Shown piece by piece: positions 44,405-52,530 of a stretch of 64,000 nucleotides of DNA. Source of the DNA: JAFMIT01 sp044341215 (GTDB taxonomy: Bacteria > Actinomycetota > Actinomycetes > S36-B12 > UBA5976); NCBI GenBank assembly GCA_044341215.1, contig JBIISC010000001.1, forward strand, positions 47,065 through 111,064, written 5' to 3'. A model generated the notes under the pieces. The model saw only the letters and a list, made by a program, of their open reading frames with translations. It did no database searches and was not told where the DNA came from. Made by a program: the position numbers and the translations under genes. How positions within the stretch are numbered: the first letter of the stretch is position 1; each line of letters starts with the position of its first letter.

Positions 44405-44856
44405 TTTTTACTCGCTTCGTAGAAACTAAAACGGAATTTACCAATCTGAATTTCGTCACCTGTTTTAATGCCGGTAGGAACGTCGATTAAAACTTTGTTC
44501 ACATAGCAGCCATTCAATGATCCAAGATCTGTTAGCTGCCAAGCATCTTCAAGTTTTTCGATAATCGCGTGTTTGCGACTAACTGTGATGTCGTCCAAGA
44601 ACAATGAGTTGTCGTCAGTTCGGCCAACTTCGATTTTGTCTGAATCTAAAGTCCAGATCTCACCAGAATTTGGACCCCGGAGCACCACAAGCGCAGCCTT
44701 CCCAATAGGAATATCGGTAACGTTCACAAAATGATGAGGTTCTTCAATGCTGTTATCTGGTGAAATCGAAGTGGTCGAATCAAGACCGGTTGCATCATGA
44801 TTGCAGTTTGAACATTGTTGAGTCTGGGTTGGCTCGCCACAGTTTTTGCAAATCAT
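44401..44856 (-). CDS. FHA-domain protein with N-terminal zinc ribbon (GarA/OdhI-like position)
   Basis: A 151-aa phosphothreonine-binding protein. The C-terminal FHA domain (about 70-145) has VGRTDDNS, VSRKHAII and DLGSLNGCYVN. In the place of Mycobacterium garA, which controls 2-oxoglutarate dehydrogenase and glutamate metabolism. It differs by a four-cysteine zinc ribbon at the start (C3, C6, C15, C18). A TTS sequence at 28-30 resembles the kinase site (ETTS) of GarA. The ATG follows TAGGCT by 6 nt. Confidence 0.85.
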   Translation of the reverse strand: MICKNCGEPTQTQQCSNCNHDATGLDSTTSISPDNSIEEPHHFVNVTDIPIGKAALVVLRGPNSGEIWTLDSDKIEVGRTDDNSLFLDDITVSRKHAIIEKLEDAWQLTDLGSLNGCYVNKVLIDVPTGIKTGDEIQIGKFRFSFYEASKK

Positions 44857-44862
44857 TAGGTA

Positions 44863-44868
44863 AGCCTA
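44863..44868 (-). promoter_or_regulatory. -10 box of the FHA gene (leaderless)
   Basis: TAGGCT on the minus strand, 6 nt before the ATG at 44856. Confidence 0.55.
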
Positions 44869-44905
44869 AAAACAAGTGACGAAAGGGTCAACCTTGGGGT
44901 TAGGT

Positions 44906-45292
44906 TTAGGAAGCTGAGGTAATGGCCAAGTATTCGTCAGCGGTCAAAAGCCCGGTTAGCGCTGAAGTCTCCACCTCTACTTGCGCAATCCAACCGTTTC
45001 CGTATGGATCTTGGTTGATTGTTTCAGGCGAGGTCTCAACCAAGTCATTTACGGCACTAATGCGACCAGAAACTGGTGCATAAATGTCTGAGACTGATTT
45101 CGTGCTTTCCACTTCGCCACAACTCTCGCCTAAAGCAATCTCATCCCCTACTGCTGGCAAAGTTACGAAAACAATGTCTCCTAGTGCCTCCTGAGCGAAA
45201 TCTGTGATTCCAAATCGGATGCTATTTCCATCAACAATTTGCACCCATTCATGTTCCTTGGTGTAGCTCAGGTTGCCAGGCACTTTTGACAT
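44906..45292 (-). CDS. gcvH: Glycine cleavage system H protein
   Basis: The lipoyl carrier of glycine cleavage, 128 aa. The lipoylated lysine lies in GEVESTKSVSDIYAPVSG (about residue 65). It starts MSKVPGNLSYTKEHEWV, typical of the family. A strong AGGAGG Shine-Dalgarno precedes the ATG. It has no glycine aptamer of its own, unlike gcvP. The next upstream gene is the phosphatidyltransferase, 27 nt away; the DUF881 and small-basic-protein genes found between them in Mycobacterium are absent. Confidence 0.96.
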   Translation of the reverse strand: MSKVPGNLSYTKEHEWVQIVDGNSIRFGITDFAQEALGDIVFVTLPAVGDEIALGESCGEVESTKSVSDIYAPVSGRISAVNDLVETSPETINQDPYGNGWIAQVEVETSALTGLLTADEYLAITSAS

Positions 45293-45319
45293 TGTTCCTC
45301 CTAAAAGATTTGGATAATC

Positions 45320-45862
45320 CTAATTGGCATCAAGTTGCCGCATTTGATTGCGGTACAAAAAGCCAGCAACCCAATAAGTACCGATTCCCCACCACAGGAA
45401 CGCGTTTCCCAAATAATTGAAGAAACCCGCGTATGCAAAGTCGAGATTTCCTAAAAATATTGCCGGTAGCGAATAGAGCAAAAGCAATGTTCCGGCTTTC
45501 CCTACGTAATGAACCTTTGGTGGCTCGAAACCAAGTTTGCGATTTCGCATTTGCAAACGAGCCAACCACACTTCTCGAGCAAGGATTAGGACTACTGCAA
45601 TTAATGGCAACAAACCTCGAGCCAATAGAACTCCGATTGCTGTCAAGATATATAAACGATCTGCAACAGGGTCTAAAACTTCGCCCAATTTGGAGAATTG
45701 ATTCAGTTTCCGTGCAAGAAATCCATCTAACCAGTCGGTAAAACTGGCCACTGCAAATACCCAAAAAGCGACCAGATCGTTTTGTTCATATAGACCGTAA
45801 TAGATAAGTAAGGGTATGCCAGCCAACCTAGTAAAAGAAATAATATTTGGAATTGTCCACAT
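45320..45862 (-). CDS. CDP-alcohol phosphatidyltransferase (PgsA-like)
   Basis: A 180-aa membrane enzyme that joins an alcohol to CDP-diacylglycerol, with about five membrane helices. The catalytic CAP motif is DWLDGFLARKLNQFSKLGEVLDPVADR (D-x2-DG-x2-AR-x8-G-x3-D-x3-D form; about 43-69). It corresponds to PgsA2 (Rv1822) by position, so phosphatidylglycerophosphate or cardiolipin synthesis is likely, though the acceptor is not provable here. Shine-Dalgarno AAGGAG precedes the ATG. Confidence 0.87.
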   Translation of the reverse strand: MWTIPNIISFTRLAGIPLLIYYGLYEQNDLVAFWVFAVASFTDWLDGFLARKLNQFSKLGEVLDPVADRLYILTAIGVLLARGLLPLIAVVLILAREVWLARLQMRNRKLGFEPPKVHYVGKAGTLLLLYSLPAIFLGNLDFAYAGFFNYLGNAFLWWGIGTYWVAGFLYRNQMRQLDAN

Positions 45863-45874
45863 CTATTACTCCTT

Positions 45875-45895
45875 CCTTTTGTTGAACAACAAAGG
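45875..45895 (-). promoter_or_regulatory. Hairpin between der and the phosphatidyltransferase gene
   Basis: CCTTTGTTG and CAACAAAAGG (1-nt bulge) can pair directly upstream of the AAGGAG ribosome-binding site. It has no U-run, so it is not a typical terminator. It may stabilise an mRNA end or slow translation. Confidence 0.3.
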
Positions 45896-45900
45896 GATAG

Positions 45901-47337
45901 CTAGGTCTTTTTCTTCGAGCGTATGCGCATTTGTATTCGGATTGGAGTTCCCGTGAAATCGAAATCTTCGCGTAGACGCCTTTCGATAAATCTACGATAT
46001 CCAGGATCTATGAAGCCACTGGTGAAAAGCACAAACGTTGGTGGGCGTACTCCAGCTTGCGTAACAAAAAGAATCTTCGGCTGCTTGCCGCTTCGCACTG
46101 GGTGAGGATGAGCGGCAACCAGTTCACCCATGAATTGATTTAACTTACCTGTTGGAATCCGGCGATTCCAATTCTCGAGTGCAGTTCGAACATGTCCAGC
46201 AATTTTTTGCACATTTCGACCAGTGGTTGCTGCAACATTGGCTCTTGGAGCCCAATCAATTTGTTGTAAGTCGTTTGAAATTTCTCGTTCCAAATAGAAC
46301 TGTCGCTCTTCATCTAGTAAATCCCACTTATTTAGCAACAGAACTAAAGCTCTACCTGAATCGACAACCATTGAAAGAATTCTTTGATCTTGCTCTGTGA
46401 TAATTTCCGAAGAATCAATCAGCATCAAAATCACTTCCGCTCTTTCAATCGCTGCCTTGGTTCTAAGAACTGCGTAATACTCGTGGCCGGATGCTTCGTC
46501 GAATCGTTTTCGGATTCCAGCAGTATCGACGATAAGCCAGTCTTCCCCATCAATTTGTACAACCTCATCGACTGGATCAACGGTTGTGCCAGCAACTTCA
46601 TCAACAACAACTCGATTTTCGCCAGCTAGCCTGTTTAGGAGCGAAGATTTACCTACGTTTGGTTTTCCAATAAGCGCAATTCGATGTAAACGCGAGCGCG
46701 TTTTATTCACTGGCTCAATGTCGGCGAATTTATTAACTATTTCGTCCAGCAAGTCGCCACTACCTCGACCATGCAAAGAACTCACCGCAAATGGCTGCCC
46801 AAGCCCCAAATTCCACAATGCAGTCGATTCGTTTTCAGTTCGTTGGTCATCAACTTTGTTTGCCACCAAGATGACTGGTTTTTTAGCTCGGCGGCAAATT
46901 TTGATTACAGCCTCATCGTCATTGGTCGAACCAACTGTTGCATCAACAACAAGAACGACTATGTCGGCCATTTGCACAGCTATTTCTGCTTGGGCAGCAA
47001 TTTGTGCTCCCAATCCTTTAGCATCAATTTCGTAACCGCCCGTGTCAATAAGTTTGAAATATTTACCGTTCCACTCAGCATCGTAGAAAACGCGATCACG
47101 AGTAACGCCAGGCACATCTTCAACAACAGCTTCCCTGCGGCCGATGATTCGATTCACAAGTGTTGATTTACCTACGTTAGGCCTTCCAACAATTGCGACT
47201 ACCGGAACTAATTCGTTTGCATGATCCGAGTCGTCGTAACCAAATTCAAAATCTATTTCAGTGATTGCATTTATTGCATCTTCATCTGAGAGTTCTTCTG
47301 GTACTTCCCACTCTTCATAATCTGTTTCTTCATTCAT
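45901..47337 (-). CDS. der: Ribosome biogenesis GTPase Der (EngA)
   Basis: A double GTPase needed for 50S ribosome maturation, 478 aa. G domain 1 has GRPNVGKSTLVNRI (about 52-65) and DTGGYE; G domain 2 has GKPNVGKSSLLNRL (about 224-237), DTAGIRK and NKWDLLD. The C-terminal KH-like domain ends GTPIRIQMRIRSKKK. The first 47 residues form an acidic extension, common in actinobacterial Der. It overlaps plsC by 4 nt. Confidence 0.96.
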   Translation of the reverse strand: MNEETDYEEWEVPEELSDEDAINAITEIDFEFGYDDSDHANELVPVVAIVGRPNVGKSTLVNRIIGRREAVVEDVPGVTRDRVFYDAEWNGKYFKLIDTGGYEIDAKGLGAQIAAQAEIAVQMADIVVLVVDATVGSTNDDEAVIKICRRAKKPVILVANKVDDQRTENESTALWNLGLGQPFAVSSLHGRGSGDLLDEIVNKFADIEPVNKTRSRLHRIALIGKPNVGKSSLLNRLAGENRVVVDEVAGTTVDPVDEVVQIDGEDWLIVDTAGIRKRFDEASGHEYYAVLRTKAAIERAEVILMLIDSSEIITEQDQRILSMVVDSGRALVLLLNKWDLLDEERQFYLEREISNDLQQIDWAPRANVAATTGRNVQKIAGHVRTALENWNRRIPTGKLNQFMGELVAAHPHPVRSGKQPKILFVTQAGVRPPTFVLFTSGFIDPGYRRFIERRLREDFDFTGTPIRIQMRIRSKKKT

Positions 47338-48002
47338 TGGGCCACCTCATCTGTGGGCAGTGGGTTGGCAACTTCTTGGGCAATAAACAAAAGCTGCTTT
47401 TGCAATCTTTGACGTAGACGTTCTCCCGCAATTGAAATCTCTTTTCGATTTGTATCGGAGAAATTTGAACCGTACACATCCATGGCTGCTACTGGTTCCC
47501 CTACCACCACCTCAATTAGAGATTTATATGGCGGAATCCAGCCTTTTGACTTACCAGTGAGTCTAGTTCCAAAGATGAATACGGGGATGAAATCAGCCCG
47601 CTGTTTTGCGTTTAAAACAATTACGCCATCCTTCAACCAGGAATAGTCGCCTTTGCACCGCGTGCCTTCCGGGAAAAGGCCAATATCAATGCCCTCTTGT
47701 AACTTTGTGCGAGATTTTTCGATCGCCCAATAATCAGCGTCTTTCCAATCTGTCTCAATAGCGCCACCAGATTCAAGTAGAGATCGGCTGAACCTGTTGA
47801 AAACTTCGATTTTAGTCAAAACAGCGATCGGTCGCTTGGTTGCAAAAAACAACATAAAACCATCCATGAAACCTGAATGATTTGCGACCAATACAAGCGG
47901 CTTTTCTGTTTTAGGTATTTCGCCAGACACTCGGATATCAAAATATGAACTCAATACTGCTCGACCAAAATTCTGAATTGTCATTGCTAGATTAATTTTC
48001 AT
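47334..48002 (-). CDS. plsC: 1-acyl-sn-glycerol-3-phosphate acyltransferase family protein
   Basis: A 222-aa PlsC-type acyltransferase making phosphatidic acid. The catalytic motif is NHSGFMDG (H-x4-D, about 41-48), and the substrate motif is FPEGTRCKG. It lies between cmk and der with 4-nt overlaps on both sides, a common actinobacterial operon (cmk, plsC, der). Whether it is the main lysophosphatidate acyltransferase is not known. Confidence 0.88.
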   Translation of the reverse strand: MKINLAMTIQNFGRAVLSSYFDIRVSGEIPKTEKPLVLVANHSGFMDGFMLFFATKRPIAVLTKIEVFNRFSRSLLESGGAIETDWKDADYWAIEKSRTKLQEGIDIGLFPEGTRCKGDYSWLKDGVIVLNAKQRADFIPVFIFGTRLTGKSKGWIPPYKSLIEVVVGEPVAAMDVYGSNFSDTNRKEISIAGERLRQRLQKQLLFIAQEVANPLPTDEVAQ

Positions 48003-48664
48003 TGCAATTCGGTAATCTTTTCGATCATTATTTCAACTACTTGCGATGGATCTAAATCGCTTGCGTCGATCAGTATCGCATCGACGGCTTGAATTAGCGG
48101 GGATACTTCTCTAGAGCTATCTTGTTGGTCGCGCATTTCGATCGCAGAAGCAATATCTTCGACTTCTCCTCCAACCTCTAGAGCTCTACGTTCCGCACGT
48201 CTTTGTGGGTCTGCCGTGAGAAAAAATTTAATTGACGCATTAGGCAAAACAGTTGTGCCAATATCTCTACCTTCAAGGATCACACTTTTACCTTCAAGAA
48301 TTTCATGTGCGACAAATTCTTGTTGTTTCGTTACAGCTATCTTTCTAACACCGCCATCGGCAGCAACCTTCGAAACGTGGGCTGTTACTTCAACAGATCG
48401 AATGTCACTTGTTATATCTAAGCCATCGCATTCAACCAGCATTTTGCCCGTCGTCATATCGAATTCAAAAATATGATTACTTATGTTTACAGAAAGATCA
48501 AATCCATAACTATTCTTTATGTCAAGCCAAGCGAACGCTCGATACATCGCGCCCGTGTCTAGAATTTCGAACTGCATGGCTTCTGCCAACATGCGGCTAA
48601 CCGTTGATTTACCAGCACCAGCTGGACCGTCTATTGCAATGCTGATTGGTTTACTTTTCGACAC
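47999..48664 (-). CDS. cmk: Cytidylate kinase
   Basis: Phosphorylates CMP and dCMP. The 221-aa protein has the P-loop IDGPAGAGKSTVSR (about 11-24), LDTGAMYRAFAW and LEGRDIGTTVLPNAS, all typical of Cmk. The GTG start follows a TAGGCT box by 6 nt, so it can be transcribed from its own promoter although tyrA lies directly upstream; the box overlaps the tyrA stop codon. Confidence 0.95.
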   Translation of the reverse strand: MSKSKPISIAIDGPAGAGKSTVSRMLAEAMQFEILDTGAMYRAFAWLDIKNSYGFDLSVNISNHIFEFDMTTGKMLVECDGLDITSDIRSVEVTAHVSKVAADGGVRKIAVTKQQEFVAHEILEGKSVILEGRDIGTTVLPNASIKFFLTADPQRRAERRALEVGGEVEDIASAIEMRDQQDSSREVSPLIQAVDAILIDASDLDPSQVVEIMIEKITELQ

Positions 48665-48670
48665 GTCAAA

Positions 48671-48676
48671 AGCCTA
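48671..48676 (-). promoter_or_regulatory. -10 box of cmk, overlapping the tyrA stop
   Basis: TAGGCT on the minus strand, 6 nt before the cmk GTG. Its TAG is also the tyrA stop codon. Confidence 0.5.
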
Positions 48677-49738
48677 ATCTGCAATGTTTGTTGCGCGCAG
48701 TTTCCAGCCGTCAGTTACCAAGGCTTTTTGTAGAACTTGTACCTGATCATTCAACACAGACAGTTCAATTATTGCAACCTGTTTACCCAAAGCATGATCA
48801 ATCCGAACATCTTCTATGTTCACGTTTGCAATGCCGGCAGTTGCAAAAATTCCAGCAAGTTGACCTGGTTTGTCATCAATTTCGATAGAAATGTTCTGAA
48901 ATATTTGAGGAACTCCACCGTGTTTACCCGGAATTTTAGATTTGCCGAGGTTGCCGAGTGAAAATTGCTCAACGATTTCAGATTTAGATTCATTAGAAAT
49001 ATAACTCTTCATGTTTTCTAATTCAACAATCGTATTTTCGATGGCAGAAATTACATTGGTTTTGTTTGCAATAAGAATTTCATTCCACAAATCTCCTGCA
49101 GACGATGCGATTCTTGTTAGATCTCGCAAGCCCTGGCCACTAACCGTCAAGGAATCAACCGAAAGATTGTTGAGTTGCTTAGCTAAAACTGTTGCCAAAA
49201 TTTGTGGCAAATGACTTGTTAACGCAACTGCTTTGTCGTGAACGTCACCAGCCATGGTCACTGCAATTGCCCCACAGTCCAACACAACTTGCTCTACCCG
49301 CTGCAAATGCTCCGCTTTTGTTTCTAGTTGAGGCGAAACAATCCACAAACGGTCTTTGAAAAGATCGTAGGTTGCATTCTCATACCCACTATTTTCTTTA
49401 CCTGCCATGGGATGGGTCGAAACCCAATTTTCAATTTTCACATTATTTGAATCAACATCAACTGAAGGTTCAAACATAACTGAAGCAACATCTATCAATG
49501 TGGCATTGGGAAACGATCGATTGCACTCCTTTATGACTTGCCCTACAGCTGCTGGTGGCACTGCCACAATCACTACATCAGGATCGTCCATCAAACTTGA
49601 GGCGAGCTTTAAAAAGATGCGCGCCTTTGACTCTACGGCCTTTGAAACGTCTTCTAGGCACACTTCGTGTCCGGAATTGTTCAAAGCCAGTCCAATAGAG
49701 CCACCAATCAGTCCAGCTCCGCGAATTAGTACCTTCAT
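48674..49738 (-). CDS. tyrA: Prephenate dehydrogenase with C-terminal ACT domain
   Basis: Converts prephenate to 4-hydroxyphenylpyruvate for tyrosine synthesis. The 354-aa protein has the Rossmann motif GAGLIGGSIGLAL (7-19), STHPMAGKENSGYENA (catalytic His region), LTSHLPQILA and a C-terminal ACT domain (about 282-354, EIDDKPGQLAGIFATAGIANVNIEDV) for feedback control. Its 5' end overlaps aroH by 4 nt, giving a chorismate mutase and prephenate dehydrogenase pair. Confidence 0.93.
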   Translation of the reverse strand: MKVLIRGAGLIGGSIGLALNNSGHEVCLEDVSKAVESKARIFLKLASSLMDDPDVVIVAVPPAAVGQVIKECNRSFPNATLIDVASVMFEPSVDVDSNNVKIENWVSTHPMAGKENSGYENATYDLFKDRLWIVSPQLETKAEHLQRVEQVVLDCGAIAVTMAGDVHDKAVALTSHLPQILATVLAKQLNNLSVDSLTVSGQGLRDLTRIASSAGDLWNEILIANKTNVISAIENTIVELENMKSYISNESKSEIVEQFSLGNLGKSKIPGKHGGVPQIFQNISIEIDDKPGQLAGIFATAGIANVNIEDVRIDHALGKQVAIIELSVLNDQVQVLQKALVTDGWKLRATNIAD

Positions 49739-50103
49739 TGCGCTAAATCCCGCCTCAGCACTTCTGCCCCACGTAGATACACATGGTGAATGTCTGACAA
49801 CTTACTATCGCTGTGGAAGGTAATGAGCGCACGAATGGTCAATGGCAGAGAATCTTGAATGTCTAACTCGACTGCGCAGATAAGCGGAACATCCCCCAGT
49901 CCCAGGTCCCGCGCTGAGGCAGCTGGGAATCTTGAATGAATATCCGGGGTGCACGTGAAAAGAATCGATATAAGGTCCTCATGGTCGACTGAGTTGCGAA
50001 CTAGCATCTCTCTAACCATTTCAATGGTCGCCGAATCCACTTCTTCGGAACTGTCGCTAGTTACACGGGTGGCGCCTCGGATGGCGCGAGCACGGGATGT
50101 CAT
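49735..50103 (-). CDS. aroH: Chorismate mutase AroH
   Basis: Rearranges chorismate to prephenate, feeding the adjacent tyrA. The 122-aa length and sequence fit the AroH (Bacillus-type trimer) fold: RAIRGATRV with the active-site Arg, ILFTCTPDIHSRFPAASARDLG, VPLICAVELDI and HHVYLRGAEVLRRDL. The ATG has no strong Shine-Dalgarno. The AT-rich inverted-repeat element lies directly upstream. Confidence 0.93.
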   Translation of the reverse strand: MTSRARAIRGATRVTSDSSEEVDSATIEMVREMLVRNSVDHEDLISILFTCTPDIHSRFPAASARDLGLGDVPLICAVELDIQDSLPLTIRALITFHSDSKLSDIHHVYLRGAEVLRRDLAQ

Positions 50104-50327
50104 CCACCTAGTTTAGTCGAAAGCAGAGCTTGATTCCTCTATAACTCTTTAAATTTATGTAGATAAAATAATAAAAATAGAAATTAATAAATTACCAGCA
50201 TTGCAAAATCTACGGATAGCAAATGTTGGTTTGTAGATTTATCGCAGAGCCGAAATCAATTTTTGAAGTCGACAAATAGTGACAATATTTAGATAGATTT
50301 TAATTAATTTATAATTTTATCTACTTA
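50104..50327. other. AT-rich non-coding stretch between rluB and aroH
   Basis: 224 nt with no plausible gene and clearly higher AT than the surroundings. Most of it is the 166-bp inverted-repeat element at 50159-50324. The remaining 55 nt at the aroH side may hold that gene's promoter. Confidence 0.8.
50159..50324. repeat. 166-bp MITE-like element with terminal inverted repeats
   Basis: Ends GTAGATAAAATAATAAA (50159-50175) and TTTATAATTTTATCTAC (50308-50324) are inverted repeats matching at 16 of 17 positions. Both are flanked outside by TTAT (50155-50158 and 50325-50328), a possible 4-bp target duplication. Inside is a second inverted pair AAATCTAC (50206-50213) / GTAGATTT (50233-50240). 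It encodes nothing. A mobile-element derivative fits best; a structured RNA is the alternative. Low AT complexity makes chance matches easier. Confidence 0.5.
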
Positions 50328-51047
50328 TTAACAATCAAAATCCTGTGACAGGCTTTTGATCTCAATGTCAGTCAACTCGCGAGTCTGTCCAGGAGCCAAA
50401 CTATCGAGGCCTAGACCTCCTATATGGGTACGTATTAAACGCTCCACTGGGTGCCCAACTGCCGAGAACATTCGTCGAACTATTCGGTTGCGCCCGCTAT
50501 GGATTACAACCTCAATAAGGCTGCTATCCGGCGAACTTCCCTTGAGAATCGCCCGATCGCATTTGATCGGACCATCCTCAAGTTCCACGCCATCCAAGAG
50601 CTGACGGATGATTCTTGGTTCAACTTTCCCAGTGACTTTTGCCATGTAGGTCTTTCGGACTTCATATTTGGGGTGAGATAGTCGCTGAGCTAGATCTCCA
50701 TCATTCGTGAGGATAATCAAGCCTTCAGTCATCTCGTCCAATCTACCTACATGGAAGAGCCGTTCAGTAAAGTCCTCTAAAAAATGCCCTAAATGTCGCT
50801 TTTCAGGATCAGACATAGCGCTGACAACCCCCGTCGGCTTGTTAAGCGCCACTACAAGAATGTGTTCTCGCTTGAGTAAAAGAACCCCGTCAACCCGAAT
50901 TTCGTCTGTCACACTCGCGCGCGTGCCTAATTCAGTAACTATTTGGCCATTTAGAGTCACTCGTCCACCAGAAATCAGGATTTCGCAATATCGTCTGCTG
51001 CCAACACCAGATTCGGCCATTAATTTTTGCAGACGAATTTCATTCAT
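50328..51047 (-). CDS. 23S rRNA pseudouridine synthase RluB-like
   Basis: A 239-aa RsuA/RluB-type pseudouridine synthase. S4 domain (about 3-50, RLQKLMAESGVGSRRYCEILISGGRVTLNGQ) and catalytic domain with GRLDEMTEGLIILTNDGDLA (Asp in GRLD). RNRIVRRMFSAVGHPVERLIR follows. It is in the conserved scpA-scpB-rluB order. The possible duplicated TTAT at the edge of the AT-rich element overlaps its TAA stop. The ATG has TATATT 7 nt upstream. Confidence 0.92.
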   Translation of the reverse strand: MNEIRLQKLMAESGVGSRRYCEILISGGRVTLNGQIVTELGTRASVTDEIRVDGVLLLKREHILVVALNKPTGVVSAMSDPEKRHLGHFLEDFTERLFHVGRLDEMTEGLIILTNDGDLAQRLSHPKYEVRKTYMAKVTGKVEPRIIRQLLDGVELEDGPIKCDRAILKGSSPDSSLIEVVIHSGRNRIVRRMFSAVGHPVERLIRTHIGGLGLDSLAPGQTRELTDIEIKSLSQDFDC

Positions 51048-51054
51048 TTGACTA

Positions 51055-51060
51055 AATATA
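51055..51060 (-). promoter_or_regulatory. -10 box of rluB (leaderless)
   Basis: TATATT on the minus strand, 7 nt before the ATG at 51047, in the 17-nt gap after scpB. Confidence 0.5.
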
Positions 51061-51064
51061 CACT

Positions 51065-51652
51065 TTAGAGTTCGTCAATATCAGTAAAATCTGCTGATAT
51101 ATCAGGTAGTAGTCCAGCAATTTCTGGCAAATCGGTGAGATTGCTGACGCCTAACTTCTCAAGAAAAAGCGTTGTGGTCCCGTAAAGAAGTGCTCCAGTG
51201 TCATGATCTGTCTTCACTATCTCAATCAATCCGCGATTTTCTAGAGTTTTGACCACGCCATCTACGTTGACCCCGCGAATGGCAGAGATTCTTGCCCTTG
51301 TTACTGGCTGCTTATACGCAACAACTGCGAGAGTCTCGAGCGAAGCTTGGGTAAGTCTCGCTACTTGGCCGTCTCTGACGTATCTTTCGATCCAAGCACC
51401 CAACTCAGGTTTCGTGTAGAACCGGTATCCACCTGCAACACTTCTGATTTCTATTCCAGACGATTCGGAATTGTATTTTTTGACCAAAGAATCGAATGCA
51501 GCATCAATTTTGTCCACAGTTAATCCCAGCGTGGATGCCAAGCTGAGTGATGTCAGTGGTTCATCGGAAATCAATAAAAGAGCTTCAACAAGGGCTTCAA
51601 TATCGACATTCTCTTGTAATAATGTCTCATTCACCAAATTATTTTCAGTCAT
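51065..51652 (-). CDS. scpB: Segregation and condensation protein ScpB
   Basis: The winged-helix subunit of the SMC-ScpAB condensin. The 195-aa protein has two winged helices: ALVEALLLISDEPLTSLSLASTL and SLETLAVVAYKQPVTRARISAIRGVNVDGVVKTLENRGLI, the second being the family signature. I chose the ATG at 51652, which overlaps scpA by 8 nt, rather than a start 54 nt upstream deep inside scpA. Functions with ScpA and an Smc encoded elsewhere. Confidence 0.93.
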   Translation of the reverse strand: MTENNLVNETLLQENVDIEALVEALLLISDEPLTSLSLASTLGLTVDKIDAAFDSLVKKYNSESSGIEIRSVAGGYRFYTKPELGAWIERYVRDGQVARLTQASLETLAVVAYKQPVTRARISAIRGVNVDGVVKTLENRGLIEIVKTDHDTGALLYGTTTLFLEKLGVSNLTDLPEIAGLLPDISADFTDIDEL

Positions 51653-52490
51653 TTTTATCACTTTCTGTCTCGTCGATAAATTCTTCTGTTTCGATACTTT
51701 CAACATCGAGATCCTGTGAACCGATCCACCTAATAGTCAATTCGCCTAAAGCAACGCTCTGCTCAAATGAGATAAGTCTCTCGCGGTAGAGCTCAAGAAC
51801 TGCGAGGAATCTGGCCACAATGACCATCGTGTGCTCGGCATCAGCTACAAGAGTTCGAAATGTGGTGATTTTTCGCCTTTTCAATGTCGCTGCTATTGCA
51901 ATTGCCTGCTCACGCACACTCACCAGCGGATTATGAAGGTGAGTTAGGCCTATTTCAGGGGCTGCAGGCGCCGGAGCCATGGCTGAAATGGCGATAGATG
52001 CCAATTGCTCGGGGCTAATTGAGACCAGCACCTCAGGCAAGAGAGACCTGTATGGCTCCTCAAGTGGCACATCTCGGTAGAAACGATGGGATTCAGCCTC
52101 CATCTCAGATGCAAAAATGGTAGCAACCTCTTTAAAAGCTTTGTACTGCAATAAACGGGCAAAAAGGATGTCGCGAGCCTCTAGAACGGCTAAATCTTCC
52201 TCGTCCTCCACTTCCCCACTAGGAAGCAGCCTGGCAGCCTTGAGGTCTAACAGGGTGGCTGCGATCACTAAGAATTCAGTAGCTTCATTCAAATTCCAGT
52301 TGGCACCCTGGTCCTTAATATGAGCGATAAATTCATCGGTCACCTCGTGGAGTGCTAGAACCGTAACTTCAAGCTTTTGCTTTGAAATGAGGTGTAAAAG
52401 TAGGTCAAATGGACCTTCGAAATCTGCCAAACGCACGCGAAATTGATTCGAAGGGTTCTCTTCGATTTCGATGGTGGGGCTAGAGGTCAC
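51645..52490 (-). CDS. scpA: Segregation and condensation protein ScpA
   Basis: The kleisin subunit that bridges SMC heads. The 281-aa protein has the N-terminal VRLADFEGPFDLLLHLISKQKLEVTVLALHEVTDEF motif span and a C-terminal winged helix (VARFLAVLELYRERLISFEQ). The GTG at 52490 is preferred over a TTG at 52541 because TATTGT lies 6 nt before it. It is divergent from parA. The end overlaps scpB by 8 nt. Confidence 0.92.
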   Translation of the reverse strand: MTSSPTIEIEENPSNQFRVRLADFEGPFDLLLHLISKQKLEVTVLALHEVTDEFIAHIKDQGANWNLNEATEFLVIAATLLDLKAARLLPSGEVEDEEDLAVLEARDILFARLLQYKAFKEVATIFASEMEAESHRFYRDVPLEEPYRSLLPEVLVSISPEQLASIAISAMAPAPAAPEIGLTHLHNPLVSVREQAIAIAATLKRRKITTFRTLVADAEHTMVIVARFLAVLELYRERLISFEQSVALGELTIRWIGSQDLDVESIETEEFIDETESDKND

Positions 52491-52496
52491 GGGCGG

Positions 52497-52502
52497 ACAA
52501 TA
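52497..52502 (-). promoter_or_regulatory. -10 box of scpA (leaderless)
   Basis: TATTGT on the minus strand, 6 nt before the GTG at 52490. Confidence 0.5.
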
Positions 52503-52530
52503 GTTGCATCTGTCCAATTGGCGAACTCCC

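Noticed and set aside
45330..45764. 144-codon minus-strand ORF in another frame of the phosphatidyltransferase gene
   Set aside because: The overlapping frame with the CAP motif is clearly the real gene; the alternative product has no family features.
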